From an uncultured Spirochaetota bacterium (GTDB lineage Bacteria; Spirochaetota; Spirochaetia; Treponematales; Treponemataceae), in contig CALXMF010000019.1 in the NCBI GenBank assembly GCA_944389415.1, forward strand, positions 1 to 39,708: a DNA stretch of 39,708 nt. The letters run 5' to 3'. A program made the position numbers and the translations under genes. Below are positions 1 through 6,174 of the stretch, in pieces. Numbering within the stretch: the first letter of the stretch is position 1; each line of letters starts with the position of its first letter. A model generated the notes under the pieces. It had not been told where the DNA came from. It saw nothing but the letters and a program-made list of their open reading frames with translations, and did not search any database.

Positions 1-638
1 TAAAAACATAAAATTATTAATGCGACCGCAGTCATTAAAAAAGCATAAAGAACAAGTCTGTCCCTGTCGCTGAGTACCAGTAAAAACACTATTGCCAGTT
101 TCAATATCGCTTCCAGTATGCTCAACCATGCAAAAAAGGACATTTTTTCATAGGCAATAATTACCGCGTTATACGGAACCCGAAGTATATTAAAAACAGT
201 GGTAATAATTGTACATTGATATACAATTGCGGTTGCTGTTTTTCTTGCTTCCGGAATATTTAATTTATTACTGACAAACCATAGCCCCACAGTTTCTGCA
301 AGCAAGACAAAAATTACTGCAATACCAAGGTGAACAATAAGACTGGAGCTGTAAACTTCCTGCGTTTTTTTTAAATCGTTCTCACCAAGAGAATAATTCA
401 GGAATCGCTGGGTAGCGGTTGCCATGGCATTGTTAACAAAGCTGAACAGGACTACAAATCCCGCCACCACATTGTAAATGCCGTAATCCTCGGCACCTAA
501 TGTGTTCAGCACCACCCGCACCGTATACAGACTTACCAGCAGTATCAGTATCTGCCTGAAGTACAGCATGAGAGTGTTTTTTGCGATGCGTTTTGTGCTG
601 CTCTGATAGGTGTTCTGTTGTGTTTCCTGTTCAGCCAC
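1..638 (-). CDS. Polysaccharide/O-antigen flippase, N-terminal part (runs off window)
   Basis: About 212 residues of an integral membrane protein are open from a GTG at 638 to the window edge. The N-terminus has the short basic stretch followed by hydrophobic helices (TLMLYFRQILILLVSLYTV) and the phrases VLNTLGAEDYGIYNVVAGFV and ATQRFLNYSLGEND, typical of Wzx/RfbX-like lipid-linked polysaccharide flippases of the MATE-like (MOP) superfamily. Six or so membrane segments are visible. The family flips undecaprenyl- or lipid-linked glycans across the inner membrane. GTG at 638 is chosen because the frame has a stop at 657-659 and no ATG between; the next in-frame ATG (569) would remove residues that look native. 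The ribosome site is weak. The C-terminal half lies outside the window, so the exact substrate class cannot be judged. Confidence 0.8.
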   Translation of the reverse strand, partial: MAEQETQQNTYQSSTKRIAKNTLMLYFRQILILLVSLYTVRVVLNTLGAEDYGIYNVVAGFVVLFSFVNNAMATATQRFLNYSLGENDLKKTQEVYSSSLIVHLGIAVIFVLLAETVGLWFVSNKLNIPEARKTATAIVYQCTIITTVFNILRVPYNAVIIAYEKMSFFAWLSILEAILKLAIVFLLVLSDRDRLVLYAFLMTAVALIILCF

Positions 639-729
639 GATAGGTAATACTATGCACTAATTCATTTTTAATCTTTTTTTGATGCAATAAAAGATTAAAT
701 TCAAAACGTTTTTACTGTATCTTTCAAAC

Positions 730-839
730 GAAAATAGTCTTTTTTTGGCTCAAAGATACATTATTTTTGTTTTAAAGATAGCCTTTTTTCGTTTAAAAAA
801 TAGACTTATTTTGTTCTAAAAGAAGGTTATTTTTGTTAT
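730..839. repeat. Five tandem 22-bp T-tract units
   Basis: Five units begin at 730, 752, 774, 796 and 818 with an exact 22-bp period. The approximate consensus is AAARATAG at the left of each unit, followed by a T-rich tract ending TTTTTGTT. Conservation is imperfect (unit 3: AAAGATAGCCTTTTTTCG; unit 5: AAAAGAAGGTTATTTTTG), so this is an old or functionally constrained array. It lies 90-200 bp upstream of the flippase start; on that strand the tracts read as phased A-tracts at two helical turns. It may be bent DNA, an UP-element-like array or a row of protein sites. Confidence 0.65.
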
Positions 840-1045
840 GCCTGACAGCTTATAAAGCGGCGCTCAGCGCATACTTTTTCCATCAGCAGTCACAAGGCGT
901 TTTTTGCCCTCTGATTGCCCGATATACGCGGCATTTCTGCCGCGGCGTTCTGATATCTCTCCCCTGCGGCCTGCCGAAACAAAGTCCGCATCAGAACGCA
1001 CGGACACAAACTGTACTGTGTATCCGCGTGGTGTTTAATTTAATA
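840..1045. other. GC-rich structured intergenic island
   Basis: This 200-bp block is clearly richer in G+C than the AT-rich sequence on both sides. It contains a hairpin CGCGGCA-TTTC-TGCCGCG (927-944) and a 10-bp perfect inverted repeat GCGTTCTGAT (945-954) / ATCAGAACGC (990-999), with GTCCG/CGGAC (984-988, 1001-1005) nested around it. An open frame of 71 codons (833-1048) crosses it but has no ribosome site and an unconvincing composition, so I do not call a gene. A structured RNA or a degenerate dispersed repeat is possible. Confidence 0.35.
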
Positions 1046-1094
1046 TGACACAAAAAAAAAAAACTGTCAAGATAAAATTTTAAAAACTGTTTTT

Positions 1095-1120
1095 CTGTGG
1101 ATAACTTTTTATCTCCACAG
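1095..1120. other. DnaA-box-like hairpin
   Basis: TGTGGATAA (1096-1104) matches the DnaA box consensus on the reverse strand. It sits in a small inverted repeat, CTGTGGA then TCCACAG, with a 12-nt loop. Only one good box is present, so an origin is not supported; an operator or chance are equally possible. Confidence 0.3.
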
Positions 1121-1145
1121 CGCGCGTCACAGAAAGGCAAAACAC

Positions 1146-1174
1146 TTGCATTAAAATCTGCTTGCGGATATACT
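1146..1174 (+). promoter_or_regulatory. arsR promoter
   Basis: A -35 TTGCAT (1146-1151), a 17-bp spacer and a -10 TATACT (1169-1174) form a good sigma-70 type promoter. It places +1 at about 1181, exactly at the left edge of the operator. Confidence 0.6.
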
Positions 1175-1177
1175 GAT

Positions 1178-1200
1178 TACATCAAAATATTTTGATATGA
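1178..1200. promoter_or_regulatory. ArsR operator 1
   Basis: ATCAAAATATTTTGAT (1181-1196) is a perfect 16-bp palindrome of the ATCAA...TTGAT type used by ArsR/SmtB regulators. It lies at the predicted transcription start and 8 nt before the arsR ATG. A second copy at 1527-1549 shares 20 or so of 23 positions. Confidence 0.7.
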
Positions 1201-1204
1201 CACT

Positions 1205-1489
1205 ATGAGAACACATCAAGAAAACGCGAAAGTATTTAAGGCACTGTGCGACCCGCACCGTCTTGCCATTCTGGAACTGCTGCAAAGCGGAGAAAAATGC
1301 GCCTGCGTTCTGCAGGAAAAACTTGAAGTTACACAGTCAGGGCTTTCTTATCACATGAAAATTCTTTGTGATTCCGGCATAGTCGCCAGCCGTCAGGACG
1401 GAAAATGGACACATTACCGCCTTAATGAAGATGGCTGCAAGTACGCGGTTACGCTTTTGTGTCAGCTTACGGCGCTGCCTCTCCAGTAA
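1205..1489 (+). CDS. arsR: ArsR/SmtB-family metalloregulator
   Basis: 94-residue winged-helix repressor. The N-terminal VFKALCDPHRLAILELL and the recognition segment QSGLSYHMKIL are hallmarks of the ArsR/SmtB family, which binds operators as a dimer and releases them on metal or metalloid binding. CACVL at residues 32-36 gives the alpha-3 type cysteine pair expected of As(III)/Sb(III)-responsive members (ELCVCDL in classical ArsR). It heads the permease, thioredoxin and ferredoxin genes and has an operator at its own promoter, so autorepression is likely. The ribosome site before the ATG is weak. The inducer cannot be fixed from sequence: arsenite, methylarsenite or another thiophilic ion are possible. 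Confidence 0.88.
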   Translation: MRTHQENAKVFKALCDPHRLAILELLQSGEKCACVLQEKLEVTQSGLSYHMKILCDSGIVASRQDGKWTHYRLNEDGCKYAVTLLCQLTALPLQ

Positions 1490-1526
1490 GAGACAGGCGG
1501 CTGTACAGTGGATGTATACTGCGCGA

Positions 1527-1549
1527 TACATCAAAAAATCTTGATATAA
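1527..1549. promoter_or_regulatory. ArsR operator 2 with TATACT -10 upstream
   Basis: ATCAAAAAATCTTGAT (1530-1545) repeats the arsR operator between arsR and the permease. TATACTG (1515-1521) precedes it at nearly the spacing seen at arsR, so a whole -10/operator unit seems duplicated. No good -35 is visible 17 bp further up. The permease genes can therefore be controlled by ArsR separately from arsR itself. Confidence 0.65.
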
Positions 1550-1569
1550 AAATATGGAAGTGTATAAAA

Positions 1570-2565
1570 GTGTGGGATTTTATTCAGAATGAACTGCTGG
1601 GTATGCGGTGGCTTAATACGCTCACTGGCACAATTTTGCAGTCCTGCCGGATAGATACCGGCACAAGAATGGGCGGCAGTATTCATTTTTTTCTGTACGA
1701 TACAATAAAAATCATGATTCTGCTCGGTTTTCTGATTTTTGTGATTTCTCTTATTCAGAGTTATTTTCCGCCGGAAAGAACAAAGAACATAGTCAGCCGT
1801 TTTCACGGTCCCGCAGCAAATACCGCCGCGGCGCTGCTGGGCACTGTCACCCCGTTTTGTTCCTGTTCCTCTATTCCGCTGTTTATCGGTTTTACCAGCG
1901 CCGGGCTTCCGCTGGGAGTGACATTCTCATTTTTAATTTCATCTCCGATGGTAGATCTCGGCAGTCTCATTCTGCTCATGAGCGTTTTCGGCTGGAAAGC
2001 CGCCGTCCTCTATGTGCTTCTTGGGCTGGTCATCGCTGTCGCAGGCGGTATGCTGATTGAAGCACTGAAAATGGAAAACCAGGTACATGACTTTATCCGC
2101 CGTGCCCCGTCTGCCCAGACAGTACAGTATATCATGCACTTTATGGACCGCATCAAATACGCATGGGGACAAGTCGTCTCCACGGTAAAAAAAGTATTTC
2201 TCTATGTGCTTATCGGCGTGGGCATCGGAGCCGTTATTCATAACTGGATACCGCAGAATTTTATCGTTCAGCTCCTCGGCAGCGCAAACCCGTTTGGTGT
2301 CGTCATCGCGGTCCTGGCAGGTATTCCGATATATGCCGATATCTTTGGCACTATCCCTGTCGCCGAAGCGCTGCTTGCTAAGGGCGCTCAGCTTGGAGTA
2401 GTACTGGCATTTATGATGGCGGTAACAACGCTTTCACTTCCTTCTATTATTATGCTAAAAAAAGCAATTAAACCCAGACTGCTGGGTACATTTATAGCGA
2501 TTTGCGTCGCGGGGATTATTATCGCCGGATATGTTTTTAACGCGATACAAAATATACTTATATAA
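1570..2565 (+). CDS. ArsP/YraQ-family permease (UPF0718)
   Basis: 331-residue inner-membrane permease with about eight hydrophobic segments. GTVTPFCSCSSIPLFIGF, PLGVTFSFLISSPMVD and GIPIYADIFGTIPVAEALL are the conserved features of the UPF0718 / 'predicted permease' family, whose characterised member ArsP exports trivalent organoarsenicals. The paired cysteines in FCSCSS are the likely thiol ligands. The start is put at the GTG at 1570, just before WDFIQNELLGM, the usual beginning of the family; GGAAG at 1556-1560 is well placed for it. The frame stays open upstream to 1459 inside arsR, but that would add unrelated residues across operator 2. It is followed after 15 nt by the thioredoxin-like gene. 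Substrate is inferred; a metal or organometal efflux role is the safe call. Confidence 0.82.
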   Translation: MWDFIQNELLGMRWLNTLTGTILQSCRIDTGTRMGGSIHFFLYDTIKIMILLGFLIFVISLIQSYFPPERTKNIVSRFHGPAANTAAALLGTVTPFCSCSSIPLFIGFTSAGLPLGVTFSFLISSPMVDLGSLILLMSVFGWKAAVLYVLLGLVIAVAGGMLIEALKMENQVHDFIRRAPSAQTVQYIMHFMDRIKYAWGQVVSTVKKVFLYVLIGVGIGAVIHNWIPQNFIVQLLGSANPFGVVIAVLAGIPIYADIFGTIPVAEALLAKGAQLGVVLAFMMAVTTLSLPSIIMLKKAIKPRLLGTFIAICVAGIIIAGYVFNAIQNILI

Positions 2566-2580
2566 TACAGAGGTAACAAC

Positions 2581-2958
2581 ATGAAATTCTTTCATTTTAG
2601 AAAAAAGGAATCGCCGAACACAGAGCCCGCCTGTTCCTGCAGCTGCGGCTGTACTGAGGCGATAGAGAGCGGCACCACACAGGAAATCGCCGCCGGGCAG
2701 CCAACAGCCCACATCAATACTATTAAAGTGCTCGGAAGCGGCTGCGCGTCATGCCGCAAACAGTATGAAAACGCGAAAGCCGCGGTACAATCGCTTGGAC
2801 TGAGTACACAGGTAGAGTATATCACCGATTTGGAAAAAATCATGGAATATGGCATACTGTCCCTGCCCGCTGTTATAATTAATGAGCGGGTCGCCTCTGC
2901 CGGAAAGATTGCGCCAAAGGCAGAGATAGAAAAAATGCTCAAAGGAGTAAACGAGTGA
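2581..2958 (+). CDS. Thioredoxin-like protein (redox-active disulfide type)
   Basis: 125 residues. The C-terminal ~80 residues form a small thioredoxin-like domain: IKVLGSGCASC (C55, C58 as CxxC), VEYITD and the cis-proline loop GILSLPAVIINE (P96). This matches the 'redox-active disulfide protein 2' family that is often encoded next to UPF0718 permeases. The N-terminal extension is unusual: a basic start, then the cysteine cluster CSCSCGC (C18, C20, C22, C24), which could bind metal. A good ribosome site (AGAGG) precedes the ATG. There is no signal peptide, so it should act in the cytoplasm, perhaps passing a thiol-bound metalloid to the permease or keeping its cysteines reduced; both are inference. 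Confidence 0.8.
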   Translation: MKFFHFRKKESPNTEPACSCSCGCTEAIESGTTQEIAAGQPTAHINTIKVLGSGCASCRKQYENAKAAVQSLGLSTQVEYITDLEKIMEYGILSLPAVIINERVASAGKIAPKAEIEKMLKGVNE

Positions 2959-3149
2959 AACGGAAAGCGCATGTAGATCAGAATATCTGTGTCGCCTGCG
3001 GAGCGTGCGCGCAGATATGTCCCAGAAACGCAATTTCTGTCCGCAACGGCTGTTACGCACAGACTGCACAAGATATCTGCGTTGGCTGCGGTCTGTGCGC
3101 GGGTGTCTGTCCCGCAGGGTGCATCACTATATTGGAACAAATAAAATAA
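2955..3149 (+). CDS. 2[4Fe-4S] ferredoxin
   Basis: 64 residues with two complete CxxCxxCxxxCP motifs, CVACGACAQICP (residues 12-23) and CVGCGLCAGVCP (42-53), so it should carry two [4Fe-4S] clusters like clostridial-type ferredoxins. The GTG start overlaps the stop of the thioredoxin-like gene (GTGA), and AAAGGAG at 2941-2947 serves it, so translation is coupled. It is the last gene of the ArsR-controlled group. A dedicated ferredoxin in such an operon suggests electron supply to a redox step (to the thioredoxin-like protein or an unseen reductase), but the sequence does not show the partner. Confidence 0.85.
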   Translation: MKRKAHVDQNICVACGACAQICPRNAISVRNGCYAQTAQDICVGCGLCAGVCPAGCITILEQIK

Positions 3150-3277
3150 TGCATTTTAATATTAAAGATTCTGATAATGTATCATTTTATTTGTAAAAAG
3201 CTATAGATGATGACTACTTATATGATTTATATAGATCGATGCCAAAAGACTTTGGATATAAAGTGTTAAAAATATAA
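3149..3277 (+). pseudogene. Degraded small reading frame at island edge
   Basis: An ATG overlapping the ferredoxin stop (TAATG) opens MHFNIKDSDNVSFYL, then a TAA at 3194-3196. The same frame continues for 26 codons (KAIDDDYLYDLYRSMPKDFG...) to a TAA at 3275-3277. The amino-acid mix on both sides of the stop looks protein-like, so I read it as one small gene broken by a nonsense change, or the tail of a lost gene. Base composition falls sharply in A+T-rich direction from here. Family unknown. Confidence 0.35.
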
Positions 3278-3384
3278 CAAAAATATTTTTTTCACGTGGT
3301 GAATTTTAAACTGTATATAATTTTTATTTATATTATAAATATCAGTTATGTTGGTCTGATTAAAACCACACTTAATATCGGGCT

Positions 3385-3445
3385 TAGAAGTTGCCCCTAG
3401 AGAGGGAACTTCAAAGGGAACTCGGATTCCCTTTTACTGTTTATT
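3385..3445 (+). terminator. Two consecutive hairpins
   Basis: GAAGTT...AACTTC (about 3387-3412, with an inner CCC/GGG helix) is followed at once by AAAGGGAA-CTCGGA-TTCCCTTT and a T-rich tail. The second is terminator-like on the + strand. With no gene directly upstream, the pair may end a small RNA rather than an mRNA. Confidence 0.4.
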
Positions 3446-3453
3446 AGTTGGAT

Positions 3454-3483
3454 TTAGAGGATGAATAATTATTCATCCTCTAA
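3454..3483. terminator. 30-bp perfect palindrome
   Basis: TTAGAGGATGAATAA (3454-3468) is followed immediately by its exact reverse complement. It can form a 13-bp stem with a 4-nt loop, and T- and A-rich flanks would let it act as a terminator in both directions. Recombination or protein-site roles cannot be excluded. Confidence 0.45.
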
Positions 3484-3715
3484 TTAATTAAGAAATAATT
3501 ATAACAAATAAAAAATTTGTAATTAATGAATTATGTTCAAATGAATTTTAATCGATAAAATTAGAAGAAAATAAATTTGCTATTTCTTTTGCCAGTCCCG
3601 TTCACGTATCATTTATAACAGAACCTATAATCCCTTAGCTCAGGTCTGGGTTTTAAATTTAACTTTTCTCATTTGGTTTTTATATTATAAAAATAATAAT
3701 ATAGAGGAGAAACTG
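3484..3715. other. AT-rich intergenic DNA with a divergent repeat
   Basis: No gene is seen. The only recognisable feature is the degenerate repeat copy at 3625-3658; a T/A-rich segment with GAGGAG at 3704-3709 then leads into the next gene. Confidence 0.4.
3625..3658 (-). repeat. Degenerate copy of the 35-bp CRISPR-like repeat
   Basis: AATCCCTT (3629-3636), TCAGGTCT (3640-3647) and TTTTAAAT (3651-3658) match the two better copies at 4857 and 6175 exactly and at identical spacing. Only the two 3-base blocks between them differ (AGC for TTT, GGG for TCT), giving 24 of 30 matches. The GTCTC end is altered. Confidence 0.6.
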
Positions 3716-3937
3716 ATGAAAGTCACTTTTGAATGGAACACTGATATGGAAAAGGCTAAGAAGATGGCCTGTATTCTTGCTATTTTTGAAAATTCAGATG
3801 GGTCAAAAGGTATTGGTTATACGATGTGGGACTCTCATGATAAATGCTGGCTGTCCCATGACGCTACTCCTCTTACTCTTACTAAGCCAATCGCATGGAT
3901 ACTGGATGAGGCAATATTTCCTAAAGAGCTTGAGTAA
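3716..3937 (+). CDS. Small hypothetical protein, possibly phage-derived
   Basis: 73 residues with an excellent ribosome site (GAGGAG, 6 nt before the ATG). The second half, GIGYTMWDSHDKCWLSHDA...PIAWILDEAIFPKE, faintly recalls the short phage-associated DUF551-type proteins that run from an IGY strand to a PxxWMPLPEPP end. That resemblance is from memory and weak. No signal peptide or membrane segment. It stands alone in the AT-rich island about 180 nt before the next gene, between two repeat copies. Function unknown. Confidence 0.55.
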   Translation: MKVTFEWNTDMEKAKKMACILAIFENSDGSKGIGYTMWDSHDKCWLSHDATPLTLTKPIAWILDEAIFPKELE

Positions 3938-4124
3938 CAGCGCATTCAGGTTTGGACTATACTAAAATTAATGCGGAAAGCACTTATTTTTACACATCTG
4001 ACGATTTATCACGCAATTTCTTATGTGGGTAGATTTCTTTTTATATTATATTCATAAAAGCGGTATATGGAATTTAACGAATAAGATTCATTTTCAACGA
4101 TATTTTTATTAAGGATAAATTGTG

Positions 4125-4784
4125 ATGAAAAACGACAGTATTTTTTATCAGGATGTCTCACTAGATGACTATGAGCCTTTAAGAGAGGCCAGCAATGCCG
4201 CTCTTAACAGAATTATCCGTAGTATGGATAATTTTTCTTATATAATTATAAGTTCCGACAGACATGAGCTTACTAAAGAAGAAAATTTAAAAAGATTTTC
4301 TAACTTAAAGAAAATAGTTAAAAATGCTGATTTTGGTTATATACCTGTAAAAGGCGGATATTTAGAGGATGGAACAATTCCTGTAATTGAAAATTTCATT
4401 ATAATTTTTAATATAGGAAGGGATAGAAATGTCCATTCTTCAGAAGAGCTTTTTGACCTTGGATTAAAATTATGTAAATATGATTTAATTCAACAAGACA
4501 TAAAAGGGAATTTCATTGGAGATGACCCTGCGGATGTTGAGTCGTTTGGACAAGATTCTTTTCTATTTAAAGATGAAAATTCACCACCTACTTATTATGA
4601 TAAAAATGGGAATAAAGTTTCTGAACTTTCTAATAATTTAAAGTTTAATAATAAATTAGAAAAATATTTTACTTCCTTAGTAAAAGGAGATAAAAGATTT
4701 ACGTTTAAAGAAGTATTTATTCCCAGATATCCAATGTCTAATAGTGGATTTATTGTAAGATATTTACAAGGCGAACTTATTTAA
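4125..4784 (+). CDS. Hypothetical protein, phage/mobile-element type
   Basis: 219 residues, soluble, acidic and lysine-rich, with strongly AT-rich codons. The N-terminal half has SYIIISSDRHELTKEENLKR, then LKKIVKNADFGYIPVKGGYLEDG and ENFIIIF: an 'SxxR...N...L...G(Y/F)xPVxG...E.SF(I)I' pattern seen in small phage and plasmid proteins of unknown function (DUF3293-like; tentative). The C-terminal half (FLFKDENSPPTYYDKNGNKV, then RFTFKEVFIPRYP) is not recognised. ATG at 4125 is preferred over the GTG at 4122 because AAGGA lies 9 nt before it. A hairpin with 8-bp arms follows the stop. It belongs to the repeat-bounded island; its job cannot be stated. Confidence 0.6.
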   Translation: MKNDSIFYQDVSLDDYEPLREASNAALNRIIRSMDNFSYIIISSDRHELTKEENLKRFSNLKKIVKNADFGYIPVKGGYLEDGTIPVIENFIIIFNIGRDRNVHSSEELFDLGLKLCKYDLIQQDIKGNFIGDDPADVESFGQDSFLFKDENSPPTYYDKNGNKVSELSNNLKFNNKLEKYFTSLVKGDKRFTFKEVFIPRYPMSNSGFIVRYLQGELI

Positions 4785-4796
4785 TAGAAAAATAAT

Positions 4797-4821
4797 ATAC
4801 GCTAAAGTTACCGTAGCGTAT
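4797..4821 (+). terminator. Hairpin after the 219-residue gene
   Basis: ATACGCTA-N9-TAGCGTAT has perfect 8-bp arms beginning 12 nt after the stop codon. The T-run is poor, so it may stabilise the 3' end rather than terminate strongly. Confidence 0.45.
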
Positions 4822-4856
4822 ATTCCAAACTTGCTTATTTTGAAATAGAAAATCCG

Positions 4857-4890
4857 GTCTCAATCCCTTTTTCAGGTCTTCTTTTTAAAT
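4857..4890 (-). repeat. Solitary CRISPR-like repeat, copy 2
   Basis: 34 bp, identical to 6175-6209 except for one T missing from the T6 run. Read on the minus strand it ends GGGATTGAGAC, resembling type I/III repeats whose last eight bases (ATTGAGAC here) become the crRNA 5' handle. There is no second copy within 100 bp, so it is not part of a normal array. A loose inverted repeat AACTTGC (4828-4834) / GCAAGTT (4907-4913) flanks it. Confidence 0.6.
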
Positions 4891-4924
4891 AAGAAACATT
4901 AGACTTGCAAGTTTTTGAAAAGAA

Positions 4925-5098
4925 ATGGAAGGAGTTTATTCTTCTACAGTATGTACGTCTACAATAAATGAAAGTTGTTATTATAAAGAACTGTATGAAT
5001 TATTTAGAAAAGATGAAATTGAAGATTATAATATTGATTTTATGCTAAACTTGTTAAAAAATATATTAGATAATTTTCAAGTTTTTAAAATTTTTTAA
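4925..5098 (+). CDS. Small hypothetical protein (57 aa)
   Basis: An ATG at 4925 opens 57 codons ending at TAA 5096-5098. The product (N-terminus MEGVYSSTVCTSTINESC, then YYKELYELFRKDEIEDYNID and a helical hydrophobic tail) has protein-like composition. No clear ribosome site precedes it. A strong terminator hairpin lies 5 nt downstream, supporting a transcribed gene. It may be a complete micro-gene or the end of a truncated one. Unrecognised. Confidence 0.4.
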   Translation: MEGVYSSTVCTSTINESCYYKELYELFRKDEIEDYNIDFMLNLLKNILDNFQVFKIF

Positions 5099-5103
5099 TC
5101 TAT

Positions 5104-5126
5104 TCTAGTGGGCTCAGCCCACTAGA
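5104..5126. terminator. Bidirectional terminator hairpin
   Basis: TCTAGTGGGCT-C-AGCCCACTAGA is a perfect 11-bp stem with a one-base centre. It lies between the + strand 57-codon gene and the 3' end of the minus-strand pseudogene and fits both. Confidence 0.6.
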
Positions 5127-5129
5127 TAT

Positions 5130-5632
5130 TTAATTATTTTCTAATAAGCTATGGTAAAAAGACTCCATTTTTCTTTCTTTAATACCTTGTTTTGCTAAAA
5201 CAGCTGACTTTGCTTGGTCATAGTTTATTAAACGATTTTGTTTTTCAGCATTATTCATTTCTGTAGATATATTCTGAGCAAGATAGGCGCCGTCACCTAA
5301 AACAGAATTTATAAGTTTTTGATTTTTTGTTAAGTAGTCTTTTGCTGTTTTAGGATTTTTCCATCCGAATTTTTCTGCGTTATTTATAAATTTATTAAAG
5401 GCAGTATTTAGTCCAGATAAATCTTTTTTTCCGTCAATATCAGCAGTTGCAAGAGCCTGCGTAACCACATTCTAAATTGCTTCTAAAGCTTGTTTAAAAG
5501 TTGTAAGGTCACACCATATTTAAAAACATCAGACATTTTCTTTCCAATTACATTCATAAAACTATCTGATGTTGCTTCTTGCAAAAGAGATTCAAAAAAT
5601 TTAATTTTTGTAGAATTTATAAAGTTTGCCAT
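5130..5632 (-). pseudogene. Broken gene, unknown family
   Basis: The frame starts at ATG 5632 (MANFINSTKIKFFESLLQEA, then TSDSFMNVIGKKMSDVFKYG) and is lost by a frameshift near 5510. In the shifted frame it continues DLTTFKQALEAI, meets a TAG at about 5472, and then runs open for 112 codons (NVVTQALATADIDGKKDLSG onward, ending FYHSLLENN) to 5130. Restoring one base and one stop gives a helical, soluble protein of about 165 residues. Two lesions in a short gene argue for real decay rather than a sequencing slip. The intact family is not recognised; composition resembles phage or conjugative-element proteins. AGGAAAA precedes the original start. Confidence 0.6.
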
Positions 5633-5699
5633 ATTTTTTCCTATTATTAATTAGTTAACTTTATTTTTTATTTTTTTATATTATTAAAGGAGACTATAG

Positions 5700-6092
5700 A
5701 TGAGACATTTTGAGAAAAGTTATCGTTCAGTTGAGTTAATTAATGCAGTTACTTTAGGTCAATTGTACGCCGGAGCTCCGAACGGGCAAGAAATATCAGA
5801 AGAACTTTGGTATAAAATTGATGATACAAATAGATGGATTGATAAACACGCACCCGGATTTGTAGTGCCTATTGTTAATAAGAAAATAAGAGTTTTCTTT
5901 GCAAAACATTTTTGTGGTAGGCTGTTTTTTTCTCTTAATATAAAAAAACAGTACCAAAAAATACTTAATTATCTTTATGATAATTTTTCAATGGAAGAAT
6001 TAAACCTTATTTATAGTAATTATCTCGCAAATGGTGAACCAGATTCTAAAGACGCAATTAGATATATTACTTATTTCTATAATAGAATTTAA
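5700..6092 (+). CDS. Hypothetical protein (130 aa)
   Basis: 130 residues, good ribosome site (AAAGGAG, 9 nt before ATG). The N-terminal part contains VELINAVTLGQLYAGAPNGQ and ISEELWYKIDDTNRWIDKHA; the C-terminal part is rich in Tyr, Asn and Lys (QYQKILNYLYDNFSMEELNL, then SNYLANGEPDSKDAIRY). One short hydrophobic stretch (FVVPIVNKKIRVFFAKHF) is too polar for a confident membrane segment. No family recognised. It is the last gene before the repeat at 6175, and its base composition is that of the AT-rich island. An immunity or antitoxin-like small protein is possible but only a guess. Confidence 0.55.
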   Translation: MRHFEKSYRSVELINAVTLGQLYAGAPNGQEISEELWYKIDDTNRWIDKHAPGFVVPIVNKKIRVFFAKHFCGRLFFSLNIKKQYQKILNYLYDNFSMEELNLIYSNYLANGEPDSKDAIRYITYFYNRI

Positions 6093-6174
6093 ATAATGTA
6101 CAAGTTTTTTGAAATTTCTCTAATATAATTATCAATTTCATATATTACTTGTGCTAAATGTACCAAAAAGTTTA

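Noticed and set aside
833-1048. 71-codon open frame in the GC-rich intergenic block
   Set aside because: No Shine-Dalgarno, Cys/His/Arg-rich composition and coincidence with palindromes point to structured non-coding DNA; kept only as a structural feature.
1096-1104. Possible replication origin at the DnaA-like box
   Set aside because: One good box only, no cluster, no dnaA/dnaN nearby and no AT-rich unwinding element arranged with it.
1459-1569. Longer permease start inside arsR
   Set aside because: It would add 37 residues unlike the family and read through operator 2; GTG 1570 fits the family N-terminus and has GGAAG upstream.
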